From positions 1-64,000 of the forward strand of contig CAISPV010000110.1 of NCBI GenBank assembly GCA_903887485.1: DNA of 64,000 nt. Reading direction: 5' to 3'. Under the pieces are notes generated by a model. The model was not told where the DNA came from. It worked only from the letters and a program-made list of their open reading frames with translations, and searched no databases. Numbering within the stretch: the first letter of the stretch is position 1; each line of letters starts with the position of its first letter. The DNA is from an uncultured Desulfobulbaceae bacterium (GTDB lineage Bacteria; Desulfobacterota; Desulfobulbia; Desulfobulbales; Desulfocapsaceae). A program made the translations under genes and the position numbers. Below are positions 8,673 to 17,392 of the stretch, one piece after another.

Positions 8673-11507
8673 ATGCTGACCAAGCTGTTTACAGAACTGA
8701 GCGGCCCCTGGCAGGATGGCTGTTTTCTTCTCACCAGAGAAGGGACAATCGTGACCGCCAATCCTGCCGGCGCCGCCATGCTCGGGCTGCTTCCTCAGGA
8801 GATAGCCGGGCGAAGGTTTGCCGACTGTTTCCGCGAGCCGGCCCAAGTGATTGCTGACTATCTCACGACCTGCGTCAGAAACCGCCAACAGATGCCAGGC
8901 TCCCTTTCCCGTCTGGATCCAAACGGCAAAAACTGGCAATACACATGCTTCGGCTATCGGATCCAACCGCAGCCGGAAGAACCACCCCTTATCTTTATCC
9001 GCTGCTCGCAATCGAAAACCGCAAGCGACAAATTCATCGCCCTCAACCAGCAACTGGAACGACATCAGGCGACCCATCATCAACTGCTGACCTCCCACGC
9101 CATGCTGAAGACCATTCTCGACAGCCTGGACGCCCTGGTCTATGTGGCCGACATGGAGAGCTACGAGGTCCTCTTTGTCAACAAGTACTGCCGGGATATG
9201 CTGGGAAGAGATATCACCGGCGCCATCTGCTGGCAGACCATCCAGAACAATCAAACCGGGCCATGCCCCTTCTGCACCAACCGCTATCTGACCACCCCGG
9301 AGGGAAAGCCGGCAGAGGTGTACACATGGGATTTCCAGAACACCGTCACCGGCCGCTGGCTTCACATCCATGACCGGGCCATCACCTGGACCAACGGCCG
9401 TCTCGTTCGCCTGGAGATCGCCACCGATATCACCGAGCGCAAGGTAGCAGAGGAAAAGAGCAGGCGCGATAAGGACCGGACGGATGCCCTGCTCGCCCTG
9501 GCGGGTCAGCCATGGATCTCCAGGGATGCCCTGGCCGATCAGGCCCTGAACGAGGCGGTGCGGCTCACCAGCAGCGAAGTTGGCTATCTGCATTTCATGG
9601 ATAAAGATCAGCAGACTATTGAGTTTACTGCCTGGTCAGAAAAGGTCAGAGACGAATGCGCTGCGGCAAAATCCGTCCACTCTCCGCTCAAAGATGCCGG
9701 AATCTGGGCCGATTCTATCCGACTCCGTCAACCGGTAATCCACAATGATTACCCAAACACCCCGCATCGCCAAGGCTACCCGGAAGGCCATTTCCCCGTG
9801 TTACGCCACCTGAGTGTGCCGATCTTTGAGGGCGAACGCATTGTCGCCGTCATCGGTGTCGGCAACAAGAAGGAACCCTACGATCAAGCGGATGTGAACC
9901 AGCTTGCCCTCTATATAAACACGGTCTGGGGTATTCTCAAACAGAAGGTCATGGAGCTTGAGATCCGCACGACCAAGGAGCAATGGGAAAAAACATTTGA
10001 CGCCATTGATGATATCATCACCATCCACGATCAGGATATGCGGATCGTCCGGGCGAACAAGGCGGCAGGTGAGCTTTTCCAGATGGCGCCGAGCGAGCTC
10101 ATCGGCAAATACTGTTATGAAGTTTTTTGCGGCGGCGCCGAACCCTGTACCAGTTGCCCGGAGGTTCTCGCCCACCAGACCCGGACCAATCAGCGGGCCA
10201 ACATCTACCACGAAAAACTGGGCAAGACCTTTGCCGCCGCCTCCTTTCCCATTACTGACAGCATCGGGGCCACCGGCTTTGTCCATATTGCCAAAGATAT
10301 CAGCGGGATGATCAAGATGGAGGAGCGACTCAGACAATCGCAGAAGATGGAGGCCATCGGCACCCTGGCCGGAGGCATTGCCCACGACTTCAACAATATC
10401 CTGGTCCCCATCCTCGGTTATGGCGAACTGGCCCTGACCAGAGTTGCCGCCGACAGCCCCCTGGCCTCAGATCTGCACCAGATTACCACAGCGGCCTTGC
10501 GGGCCAAGGATCTGGTGCAGCAGATCCTGGCCTTCAGCCGTCAGGCTCCCCAGGAACGAAAGCCCCTGCGGCCGCATCTGGTGATCAAGGAGGCGCTCAA
10601 ACTTCTGCGATCCTCCCTGCCCACCACCATCGAGATCCGGGAAGAGATCGCCACCGACTGCGGGGCTATCCTCGCCGATCCGATCCAGCTTCATCAGATC
10701 ATCATGAACCTCTGCACCAATGCCTATTACGCCATGCGGGAGAACGGCGGAATCCTGGGGGTACGCCTTTATAAGACAGCTATCGACAAGGAAGACAGCA
10801 AGGTTGTCAGCTCCGAGCTTATGCCCGGCAATTATGTCCAACTTGAGGTCAGCGATACCGGCTGCGGCATGGACCACAAGATCCTGGAACGGATCTTCGA
10901 GCCCTATTTTACCACCAAGGCCAAGGGAGAAGGCACCGGCCTGGGCCTTTCCGTGGTGCACGGCATTGTCAAAAGTTATCAGGGGCAGATCACGGTCTAC
11001 AGTGAGCCGGGCAAAGGCACCTGTTTTCATATCTATCTCCCCCTGATCGCCGAAACGCCAACCCTTGACGAGTCGGCACACACCTCCCCCTTGCCCACCG
11101 GGTCCGAACGGCTGCTGGTGGTGGATGATGAAGAAGTGATCACCTCCATGCTCAAGGCAGTCCTCACCCACCTTGGCTACCAGGTAACTGTTGTCAACGA
11201 CAGTCAGGAGGCCCTGAACCTGATTGCCCTGGCCCCCATGGCCTTTGACCTGCTCATCACCGACATGACCATGCCGCACCTGACCGGCCTTGAACTTACA
11301 ACCAAGACGCTGGCCATCCGCTCAAACCTGCCGATCATTCTCTGCACCGGTTTCAGCGAGCTGATCAACAAAGAACAGGCCCACGCCCTCGGCATCCGGG
11401 CCTACCTGATGAAACCCGTTTCGGTCTACGAACTGGCCATAGCAGTGCGCAAGGCGCTGGATGAAAAAATAAGCTCTCTTCCTCCCCTTTTTATGGAGAC
11501 CAAATGA
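8673..11507 (+). CDS. cytoplasmic hybrid sensor histidine kinase (PAS-PAS-GAF-PAS-HisKA-HATPase-REC)
   Basis: Third hybrid kinase of the locus, with no membrane segment. An N-terminal PAS (~5-120) is followed by a second PAS (~140-265) with CPFC, as in PAS domains that carry Cys-rich loops. A GAF-like domain with a GYLHFMD start lies at ~275-425. A further PAS is at ~440-550, again with paired cysteines (EPCTSC). Then come the H-box ([17 protein letters not shown]), the HATPase ([13 protein letters not shown]) and the receiver ([16 protein letters not shown]). It starts 3 nt after the MetOD1 gene, and its stop overlaps the next start (ATGA at 11504). The pairing suggests MetOD1 is its partner sensor. 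The catalytic half is a close paralogue of the kinases at 245 and 4984. Confidence 0.93.
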   Translation: MLTKLFTELSGPWQDGCFLLTREGTIVTANPAGAAMLGLLPQEIAGRRFADCFREPAQVIADYLTTCVRNRQQMPGSLSRLDPNGKNWQYTCFGYRIQPQPEEPPLIFIRCSQSKTASDKFIALNQQLERHQATHHQLLTSHAMLKTILDSLDALVYVADMESYEVLFVNKYCRDMLGRDITGAICWQTIQNNQTGPCPFCTNRYLTTPEGKPAEVYTWDFQNTVTGRWLHIHDRAITWTNGRLVRLEIATDITERKVAEEKSRRDKDRTDALLALAGQPWISRDALADQALNEAVRLTSSEVGYLHFMDKDQQTIEFTAWSEKVRDECAAAKSVHSPLKDAGIWADSIRLRQPVIHNDYPNTPHRQGYPEGHFPVLRHLSVPIFEGERIVAVIGVGNKKEPYDQADVNQLALYINTVWGILKQKVMELEIRTTKEQWEKTFDAIDDIITIHDQDMRIVRANKAAGELFQMAPSELIGKYCYEVFCGGAEPCTSCPEVLAHQTRTNQRANIYHEKLGKTFAAASFPITDSIGATGFVHIAKDISGMIKMEERLRQSQKMEAIGTLAGGIAHDFNNILVPILGYGELALTRVAADSPLASDLHQITTAALRAKDLVQQILAFSRQAPQERKPLRPHLVIKEALKLLRSSLPTTIEIREEIATDCGAILADPIQLHQIIMNLCTNAYYAMRENGGILGVRLYKTAIDKEDSKVVSSELMPGNYVQLEVSDTGCGMDHKILERIFEPYFTTKAKGEGTGLGLSVVHGIVKSYQGQITVYSEPGKGTCFHIYLPLIAETPTLDESAHTSPLPTGSERLLVVDDEEVITSMLKAVLTHLGYQVTVVNDSQEALNLIALAPMAFDLLITDMTMPHLTGLELTTKTLAIRSNLPIILCTGFSELINKEQAHALGIRAYLMKPVSVYELAIAVRKALDEKISSLPPLFMETK

Positions 11508-14224
11508 CAGAAATACACCTTAAAGGTTTGCGAACCAAACTGGTCATCATCGTCGCCATGGGCATGCTGGCGTTGTTTGCCACCCAATTTACAGCCGCAC
11601 GGACTTTGCTGCTCAAGGGGGTTTCTCAGCTTGAGCTGGACAAAACCCTGATTCAGATCGACAGCGCCGTAAGCCTGTTGCAAGACCAATCTCAACAACT
11701 TGATGGCATCGTCAGTGACTGGGCCCAGTGGGACGACACCTATCACCACATAATAACCCCCAATCCAGCCTATATCGAAAGCAACTACGGCTCCGACACC
11801 TTCCGGCACCTGAATATTAACGGTGTCATTCTCGTCAATCTCGAAGGGGAAACCTTGTTCAAGAAGGGCTTTGATGCCGAGAGCGGGAAACCCTGGCCTA
11901 TTCCCAAGATGATTGAACAGGCAGCGGCCAAAGGGGGCGCACTGCTGGGCTCAACCTCTGGGAAGGGTCATGTCTCCGGCATATTCTGGACACCGGATGG
12001 CATCTGTTTTATTTCTGCTTTCAATGTCCTGCCAAGTAATGGTGAGGGATTCCCCAACGGCAGGTTGATTATGATCCGCGCTCTCGATCAGTCGCTGGTG
12101 CAGCACATTGAGAAGATTGTCGACGCCCATATCACCATCGAGACGTTGGCCGGCCAGGACCTGTCGACGGATCGGCTTGCGGCTGTGGCCAAGATACAAG
12201 GCCAGGACGGCAAGGCAGTAATACCTTTGCGAGACCAGGAAGTAGCCGGTTATGCCTTGATGAAGAACATTGGCGGCTCTGACCAACTCATAGTGCGGAC
12301 AGTGGGTGACCGAAGAATCTTTGAGCAGGGTAAATTCAGCCTGCATTTTTTGTTGTGGTCTATGGCCCTGATCGCACTGGTGCTGGTGGTCTTCAGTTGG
12401 CTGTTCGACAAACTGATCTTGTCGCGGTTGGCGTATTTGAGCGATAACGTGAGACGTATCGGCGAATCTCCCACCGTCACAACGCGCCTGCAGGAACTCA
12501 GCGGCAATGACGAGATCTCCTGTCTCGCCGACGGGATCAACGGTATGCTGGAGCGCCTCAATCAAGCGCAATCTGCCCTGCATTTCGAGAAAGAACGTGC
12601 CCAGGCTACGCTGGCAGGAATCGCCGATGCAGTGATCACCAGTGATGCTGACAGATGCGTCACTTACATGAACAATGCCGCAGAATATCTGAGCGGTGTT
12701 GACCTCAGCGAAGCCAAAGGCAAGACGTTGCAATCATTGTTCTCTCTTCTGTCGGAGGACAAATTCATGCCGATTGACAGCGACTGGCTGATCGATGCGG
12801 CAAGCAATTTTGACGAGGTAATCCTTAATCGCCCCGATGGCCAGGAATTTGTGGTTCGCAAATCGACAGCATCGCTGCATGACCCCAACGGCAGCTCTTT
12901 CGGCGCGGTCACGGTGCTGCATGATGTTACCGCCATACGATCCCTGTCCAAGCAGCTTGTTTTTCAGGCACGGCATGATGCCCTGACCGGCCTGATCAAC
13001 CGTTATGAGTTTGATCGCATTGCCAAAAACGCCATTGAAGACACCTCCCCGGAAAAACCTGCTCACTGTCTCGCCTATATCGATCTCGATCAATTCAAGG
13101 TGGTCAATGACACCTGTGGTCACATGGCAGGCGATATGCTGCTGCGGCAGATTGCGACCCTGCTGAAAGATAAGATGCGGACCTCAGACACGTTGGCACG
13201 TTTGGGAGGGGACGAATTTGCCGTGTTGTTGACCGGATGCGACCTGGATAAAGGGTACAAGGTCATCATGGGCCTGTTGCAAGTGGTGCAGGAATACCGC
13301 TTTACCTTCGACGACAAGGTGTTCAAGGTGGGCGCCAGTATCGGCTTGACCGAAATCTCGCCTTATTACTCCCGCACTCTGAGTGAATTGCTCAGCACTG
13401 TAGATTCCGCCTGTTATGCCGCCAAAGAGGAAGGCGGCAACCGTATTCATGTATTTCGCCCGGATGATAAAGATCTCAAACAGCACAACCGCCAGCTCAA
13501 TTGGCTGTCACGTATCCACCAGGGACTGGAAAAAAACAAGTTGGTCCTTTACGTTCAGCGCATGGAAACCCTGAAGAAGGGAGCTGAGCAGCATTGCGAG
13601 CTGCTTGTCCGCATGCGGGACGATAATGGCACCCTTTATCCACCAGGCTACTTTCTGCCGGTCGCGGAACGCTATCACCTGATGCCGCTCATCGACCGCT
13701 GGGTGATACGGGAAGCGCTCTCGATCATAGCCCGCAAAGGTGCGAATTTCTCAGATATCTGCGCGATCAACCTCTCGGGCCAGAGCCTGTCAAGTGAGGG
13801 GTTTCTCGCCTACATCGTTGACATGATCGGGACATATAACGTGACCCCTCAGCGTTTATGTTTTGAAATCACGGAGACTGCGGTCATTGCCAATCTCGAC
13901 AAGGCCCAGCAGGTTATGCGTGTCCTGCGTAACATGGGCTGCCGTTTCTCGCTGGATGATTTCGGCAGCGGCTTGTCTTCCTTTGCCTACCTGAAAAATC
14001 TTGAGGTGGATTTCCTGAAGATCGACGGCATGTTTGTCAAGGCCATCGTCAATAACAAGATCAACCGCGCCATGGTCGAATCAATCAATCATGTGGGCCA
14101 TGTGATGGGCCTGCAGAATATTGCCGAATTTGCCGAGAACGAGGACATCATCAACATTCTCAGGGAAATCGGCGTTGATTACGCTCAAGGGTATGGCGTA
14201 TGCAAGCCGGAATTATTTCAATAG
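11504..14224 (+). CDS. membrane c-di-GMP turnover protein (CHASE4-HAMP-PAS-GGDEF-EAL)
   Basis: Inner-membrane protein with TM1 at ~10-30. A periplasmic CHASE4 domain shows the signature DWAQWDDTY. TM2 is at ~280-305, followed by HAMP, PAS (~365-480), GGDEF and EAL domains. The cyclase motif is intact (RLGGDEFAVLL). The EAL motif reads ELL (CELLVRMRD), a variant also found in active phosphodiesterases. The downstream DDFGSGLSSF, KIDG and FEITET segments are preserved, so phosphodiesterase activity is plausible. It may be bifunctional, with the CHASE4 ligand setting the balance. The ATGA overlap with the kinase upstream places it in the same transcript. Confidence 0.93.
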   Translation: MTEIHLKGLRTKLVIIVAMGMLALFATQFTAARTLLLKGVSQLELDKTLIQIDSAVSLLQDQSQQLDGIVSDWAQWDDTYHHIITPNPAYIESNYGSDTFRHLNINGVILVNLEGETLFKKGFDAESGKPWPIPKMIEQAAAKGGALLGSTSGKGHVSGIFWTPDGICFISAFNVLPSNGEGFPNGRLIMIRALDQSLVQHIEKIVDAHITIETLAGQDLSTDRLAAVAKIQGQDGKAVIPLRDQEVAGYALMKNIGGSDQLIVRTVGDRRIFEQGKFSLHFLLWSMALIALVLVVFSWLFDKLILSRLAYLSDNVRRIGESPTVTTRLQELSGNDEISCLADGINGMLERLNQAQSALHFEKERAQATLAGIADAVITSDADRCVTYMNNAAEYLSGVDLSEAKGKTLQSLFSLLSEDKFMPIDSDWLIDAASNFDEVILNRPDGQEFVVRKSTASLHDPNGSSFGAVTVLHDVTAIRSLSKQLVFQARHDALTGLINRYEFDRIAKNAIEDTSPEKPAHCLAYIDLDQFKVVNDTCGHMAGDMLLRQIATLLKDKMRTSDTLARLGGDEFAVLLTGCDLDKGYKVIMGLLQVVQEYRFTFDDKVFKVGASIGLTEISPYYSRTLSELLSTVDSACYAAKEEGGNRIHVFRPDDKDLKQHNRQLNWLSRIHQGLEKNKLVLYVQRMETLKKGAEQHCELLVRMRDDNGTLYPPGYFLPVAERYHLMPLIDRWVIREALSIIARKGANFSDICAINLSGQSLSSEGFLAYIVDMIGTYNVTPQRLCFEITETAVIANLDKAQQVMRVLRNMGCRFSLDDFGSGLSSFAYLKNLEVDFLKIDGMFVKAIVNNKINRAMVESINHVGHVMGLQNIAEFAENEDIINILREIGVDYAQGYGVCKPELFQ

Positions 14225-14239
14225 AAAAGGAGGGAACAA

Positions 14240-14758
14240 ATGAAAAAAGTTTATGATTTTAAGTGGGAGGATCTTGGCAATCTGGAGGAAGGCCGGCCAA
14301 ACCTGGGGGGTGAAACCTCGGTAGTGGTTTATCGGCTCATGCAATTTACCTTCAAGGATGTCTTTTCCAAGGAGCTGGGCAAGGAGAAGACCTGCGAGCT
14401 GTTTGTCAAGGCCGGCCTGTTAGCGGGCCGGGAGTTCTGCCGCAATGTGCTCAATTGCGCCCTGCCCTTTGACGAATTTATCGCCGATCTGAAGGCCAAG
14501 CTCATCGTTCTCAAGATCGGGGTACTGCAAGTGGAACAGGCCAACATGGAGGAACTGAATTTTATGCTGACCGTCTCCGAAGACCTTGACTGCTCCGGGT
14601 TGCCGATCTTTGGTGAAGCAGTATGCGATTATGATGAAGGCTTCATCGCCGGTATTCTCAAAGAGTACACCGGCAAAGACTTCACCGCCAGAGAGATAGA
14701 CTGCTGGGCCACCGGTGATCGAACCTGCCGTTTTGAAGTGAAACCCGTCGAGAAGTGA
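14240..14758 (+). CDS. V4R-domain sensory protein
   Basis: Soluble 172-residue protein whose C-terminal half matches the V4R (4-vinyl reductase/BchJ-like) fold: GEAVCDYDEGFIAGIL, then CWATGDRTCRFEV. The final Cys-Trp/Cys pair is typical of these small-molecule or metal-binding modules. The strong ribosome site AAAGGAGGG fixes the start. It lies 15 nt after the GGDEF-EAL gene and 1 nt before the next cyclase gene. I infer that it is the dedicated sensor of that cyclase, as MetOD1 appears to be for the kinase upstream. The ligand is unknown. Confidence 0.82.
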   Translation: MKKVYDFKWEDLGNLEEGRPNLGGETSVVVYRLMQFTFKDVFSKELGKEKTCELFVKAGLLAGREFCRNVLNCALPFDEFIADLKAKLIVLKIGVLQVEQANMEELNFMLTVSEDLDCSGLPIFGEAVCDYDEGFIAGILKEYTGKDFTAREIDCWATGDRTCRFEVKPVEK

Positions 14759-14759
14759 T

Positions 14760-16061
14760 ATGAATTCAACACAGGTCCTGAATGCAATCGGCAGTTGCCT
14801 GGCGCGTGCCATGGAGCGGGGGCTCGGCAAAAACGGTCTGGTTTTTCCCGTAGCGTGCCAGGAAACAGAAGATGATGACTGCCGGAATTCCTGTAGGAAT
14901 CTGGAACAGATCTTCGCCCAGATGAACGAGACCTACCGTTTTGCCGAGGCCCTGGCCAACGGAGAGCTGAAGGCCAATGTCTCCCGCTCCAACATCTTCG
15001 CCATGCCGCTCAAGGCCTTGCAGGCCAGCCTCCGCTATCTTACCTGGCAAACCAATCAGGTTGCGGACGGTGACCTCAGTCAACATGTCGATTTTCTGGG
15101 GGAGTTTTCCCTCTCATTCAACCGCATGATTGAATCGCTGCGGGAGAAGGACTCCCTGGAGCAGCGACTGAAAACCATCACCGATGTACTTGGCGAAGGC
15201 GTTTACCTCGTCGATCCGGAAGGACATCTCATCTTTGCCAATCCCGAGGCCGAGCGCCTGCTGGGCTACGGTTTTCAGGAGATGGCCGGGGAACTGGTGC
15301 TTCACGCCATCTATAAGCAGTATGCCGATGGCACCTTCTTTACCCCGGAAGGAACGCAACTGGTCACTGCCGTTCAGATCGGCCAGTCCTACGATAATGA
15401 CGATTGTGTCTTCGCCTGCAAGTCCGGCCGTCTGATGCCGGTGTCCCTGGCCTGCCGCCCGGTGATCACCGGCGGCAGGCTGGAGGGGACAGTCATTGCC
15501 TTCCATGACATTACCGAACAAAAAAGACATCAAAGGTCCCTGCAGACGATCAACGCCCTGCTGGAAAAACAGGCCTCGACCGACGCCCTGACCGGGATCT
15601 ATAACCGATTGAAGTTTTCCAAACTGCTGGCCCTGGAAATTTCCAGGGCCAGGCGCTACCACTCTTCGATGGCCATTATCATGTTCGACATCGATAAATT
15701 CAAGGACATCAACGATACCTACGGCCATCAGGCAGGCGATAGCGTGTTGATCGATATGGCCCGGGTAATCAACGCCAATATCCGCGCCACGGATATTTTT
15801 GCCCGCTGGGGCGGTGAAGAATTCATGGTCATTGCCACAGGTTGTACTCTTGAACAAGGCATGCAACTTGCCGAGATATTGCGGATCAGAGTAGCAGAGA
15901 AAATCTTTTCCGTTCCCAGGGCAGTCACCGCCAGTTTTGGTGTCTCGGCCTTCAGAGCCGGTGATAATGAAATCAGCCTGACCAATCGGGCCGATCATGC
16001 CCTCTATCAAGCCAAGGAAAATGGCCGCAACCGAGTCGAAGCCGAGGACGCGGCATCATAA
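14760..16061 (+). CDS. soluble diguanylate cyclase (HAMP-like-PAS-GGEEF)
   Basis: The N-terminal ~80 residues are of unknown type and include clustered cysteines (CQETEDDDCRNSC). A HAMP-like helical segment follows (QVADGDLSQHVDFLGE), unusual because no transmembrane helix is present. Then come PAS (~135-255) and a cyclase domain with RWGGEEFMVIA, the active-site variant GGEEF. No clear inhibitory-site RxxD precedes the motif; the residues there are NIRATDIFARW. The gene begins 1 nt after the V4R stop, so the two are translationally coupled. It is the last gene of the signalling run and is followed by a hairpin terminator at 16287-16330. Confidence 0.92.
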   Translation: MNSTQVLNAIGSCLARAMERGLGKNGLVFPVACQETEDDDCRNSCRNLEQIFAQMNETYRFAEALANGELKANVSRSNIFAMPLKALQASLRYLTWQTNQVADGDLSQHVDFLGEFSLSFNRMIESLREKDSLEQRLKTITDVLGEGVYLVDPEGHLIFANPEAERLLGYGFQEMAGELVLHAIYKQYADGTFFTPEGTQLVTAVQIGQSYDNDDCVFACKSGRLMPVSLACRPVITGGRLEGTVIAFHDITEQKRHQRSLQTINALLEKQASTDALTGIYNRLKFSKLLALEISRARRYHSSMAIIMFDIDKFKDINDTYGHQAGDSVLIDMARVINANIRATDIFARWGGEEFMVIATGCTLEQGMQLAEILRIRVAEKIFSVPRAVTASFGVSAFRAGDNEISLTNRADHALYQAKENGRNRVEAEDAAS

Positions 16062-16102
16062 GAAAATCTGGAGTTTATCGTGGTTAAACCTAAAAACTGC
16101 AG

Positions 16103-16255
16103 TTGAAGAAGATTTGTTTTTTCGCCTCCCTCTGGCATGGCGATTACTGGTTTAGAACCGGGGATAATCTCTTTGTCCGCTATCAGGGCGTTCACGGTCC
16201 GCCTGGCACCCCAGAGACCGTGGTCCAGTTGAGCGGAGAGGTGGCTAAAAAATAG
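16103..16255 (+). pseudogene. possible 50-aa coding remnant
   Basis: An open frame runs from a TTG at 16103 to TAG at 16253-16255. Its product contains DYWFRTGDNLFVRYQG and HGPPGTPETVVQLSGE, which reads like a piece of real protein rather than noise. There is no ribosome site, and I do not recognise the family. It could be the tail of a lost gene. Apart from this remnant and the terminator, nothing is seen between 16062 and 16342. Confidence 0.3.
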
Positions 16256-16286
16256 AGCGGGGCGTAGCAGTGGAGCGACGTATTTC

Positions 16287-16330
16287 AAAAAGCCTTCATG
16301 CTGACATTTTTGTCGGTTTGAAGGCTTTTA
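16287..16330. terminator. bidirectional hairpin terminator
   Basis: The arms 'aaaagccttca' and 'tgaaggctttt' flank an inner loop that itself holds a short TGAC/GTCGG stem. A/T runs on both sides suit termination from either direction. It sits between the convergent cyclase gene and the Lgt-like gene. Confidence 0.75.
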
Positions 16331-16342
16331 TGCTTTTTGCAA

Positions 16343-17392
16343 TTACAGACTTTCCCGGACCAGTTGAAAGGAGAGGGTGGAACGAGTGACGGTACTGCGG
16401 CCAAAAATGACGAAAAAGAGCAGCCACAACAGTTGCAGACCAAGAAGCAGGCCGGGCTGCCAGAGGAGACCCAGTCCCAGGCCCACGACCGGAACAGCCA
16501 GGGGGGCCGGAATGAGCAGGGCGATGATCAGGATATACATAACTGCTACTCCGCCCATTTTCTGGTAGGCGGAGATCCGGGCAAATCCGCGGAAGTCGGC
16601 GCGCCATGTCTCCGAAAAGATCCGCCACAGTTGACTGACGGTGATGGAGAGAACGAGCGCGGCCAGGAAATGACCGCGAAGAAAGAGAAAACTGGCGACG
16701 GTGGCGGTCAGGCAGTAGAGGATGCTGGTGATGGCTTGGATCGGGATCAATGGCTCGCCCGCCAGTTGTCCTTCGTAGACCGCCTTTTTCGTCGCCCCCA
16801 GAAAAATGAAGGCGCTCCGGGCAAAGAGGAACTGGAGAAAAGGCGAGCACTCCTTGAGCGGTTTGCCGTAACAGCAGCCGAAGCTGATGCAGCCCAGGCG
16901 GCCCAGACCTTCGCCCAGGGTATAGGCAATGGTCATAGCCGTAAGCACCGGTAGCATCGGCAGCCAGCAGGGCAAGACAAGGTCTGTTACCCGTTCTGCC
17001 AGCAGGATGGCCCAGGGGGCGATGAGCATCCCGACAAAGGAGGCCCCGCCGATGGTGAAGGTGTGGCGTTTTTTTTCGACCAGGATGGCGACGATCCGGG
17101 CGGCGGGGATGCTGACGGTCAGGATCATGGCAATGGCGAGCAGGCCCCCGATCAGCGACACCCTGGCCGCGCCAAGAAGGATCAGCAGTAGGCAGAGGGC
17201 CAGAAACTGGCTGGTGGCGATAAAAAAACCATAAAAAGTAAGGTTGACCCCGCGCCAGAGGCCATCCTCCCGCTTCTGCAAGGGGATGGCGGCCAGCATC
17301 TGCCAGCGTTCTCCGGGAAGGTGGATGCAGCCCCAGGCCAGAAGGATGCCCAGCAGTACTATCATCCCGGTCAAAAAAATAAGATCATTCAT
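16343..17392 (-). CDS. Lgt-like (prolipoprotein diacylglyceryl transferase family) integral membrane protein
   Basis: Protein of 349 residues with about nine or ten hydrophobic helices. The central motif GEGLGRLGCISFGCCYGKP corresponds to the GR-x-x-C/N...G signature of the Lgt family, but it has the GCCYG form found in Lgt-like paralogues rather than the standard NFxNxExxG loop. It also has a long C-terminal hydrophobic region. It is last in a three-gene run: its ATG overlaps the decarboxylase stop (ATGA at 17389-17392). It may transfer a phospholipid-derived group to an unknown acceptor. I would not call it the housekeeping lgt. Confidence 0.72.
   Translation of the reverse strand: MNDLIFLTGMIVLLGILLAWGCIHLPGERWQMLAAIPLQKREDGLWRGVNLTFYGFFIATSQFLALCLLLILLGAARVSLIGGLLAIAMILTVSIPAARIVAILVEKKRHTFTIGGASFVGMLIAPWAILLAERVTDLVLPCWLPMLPVLTAMTIAYTLGEGLGRLGCISFGCCYGKPLKECSPFLQFLFARSAFIFLGATKKAVYEGQLAGEPLIPIQAITSILYCLTATVASFLFLRGHFLAALVLSITVSQLWRIFSETWRADFRGFARISAYQKMGGVAVMYILIIALLIPAPLAVPVVGLGLGLLWQPGLLLGLQLLWLLFFVIFGRSTVTRSTLSFQLVRESL

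Noticed and set aside
16343-17392. Housekeeping lgt
   Set aside because: The signature loop is GCCYG instead of the canonical Asn/Glu-containing loop, and the gene sits in a psd cluster; family membership only.
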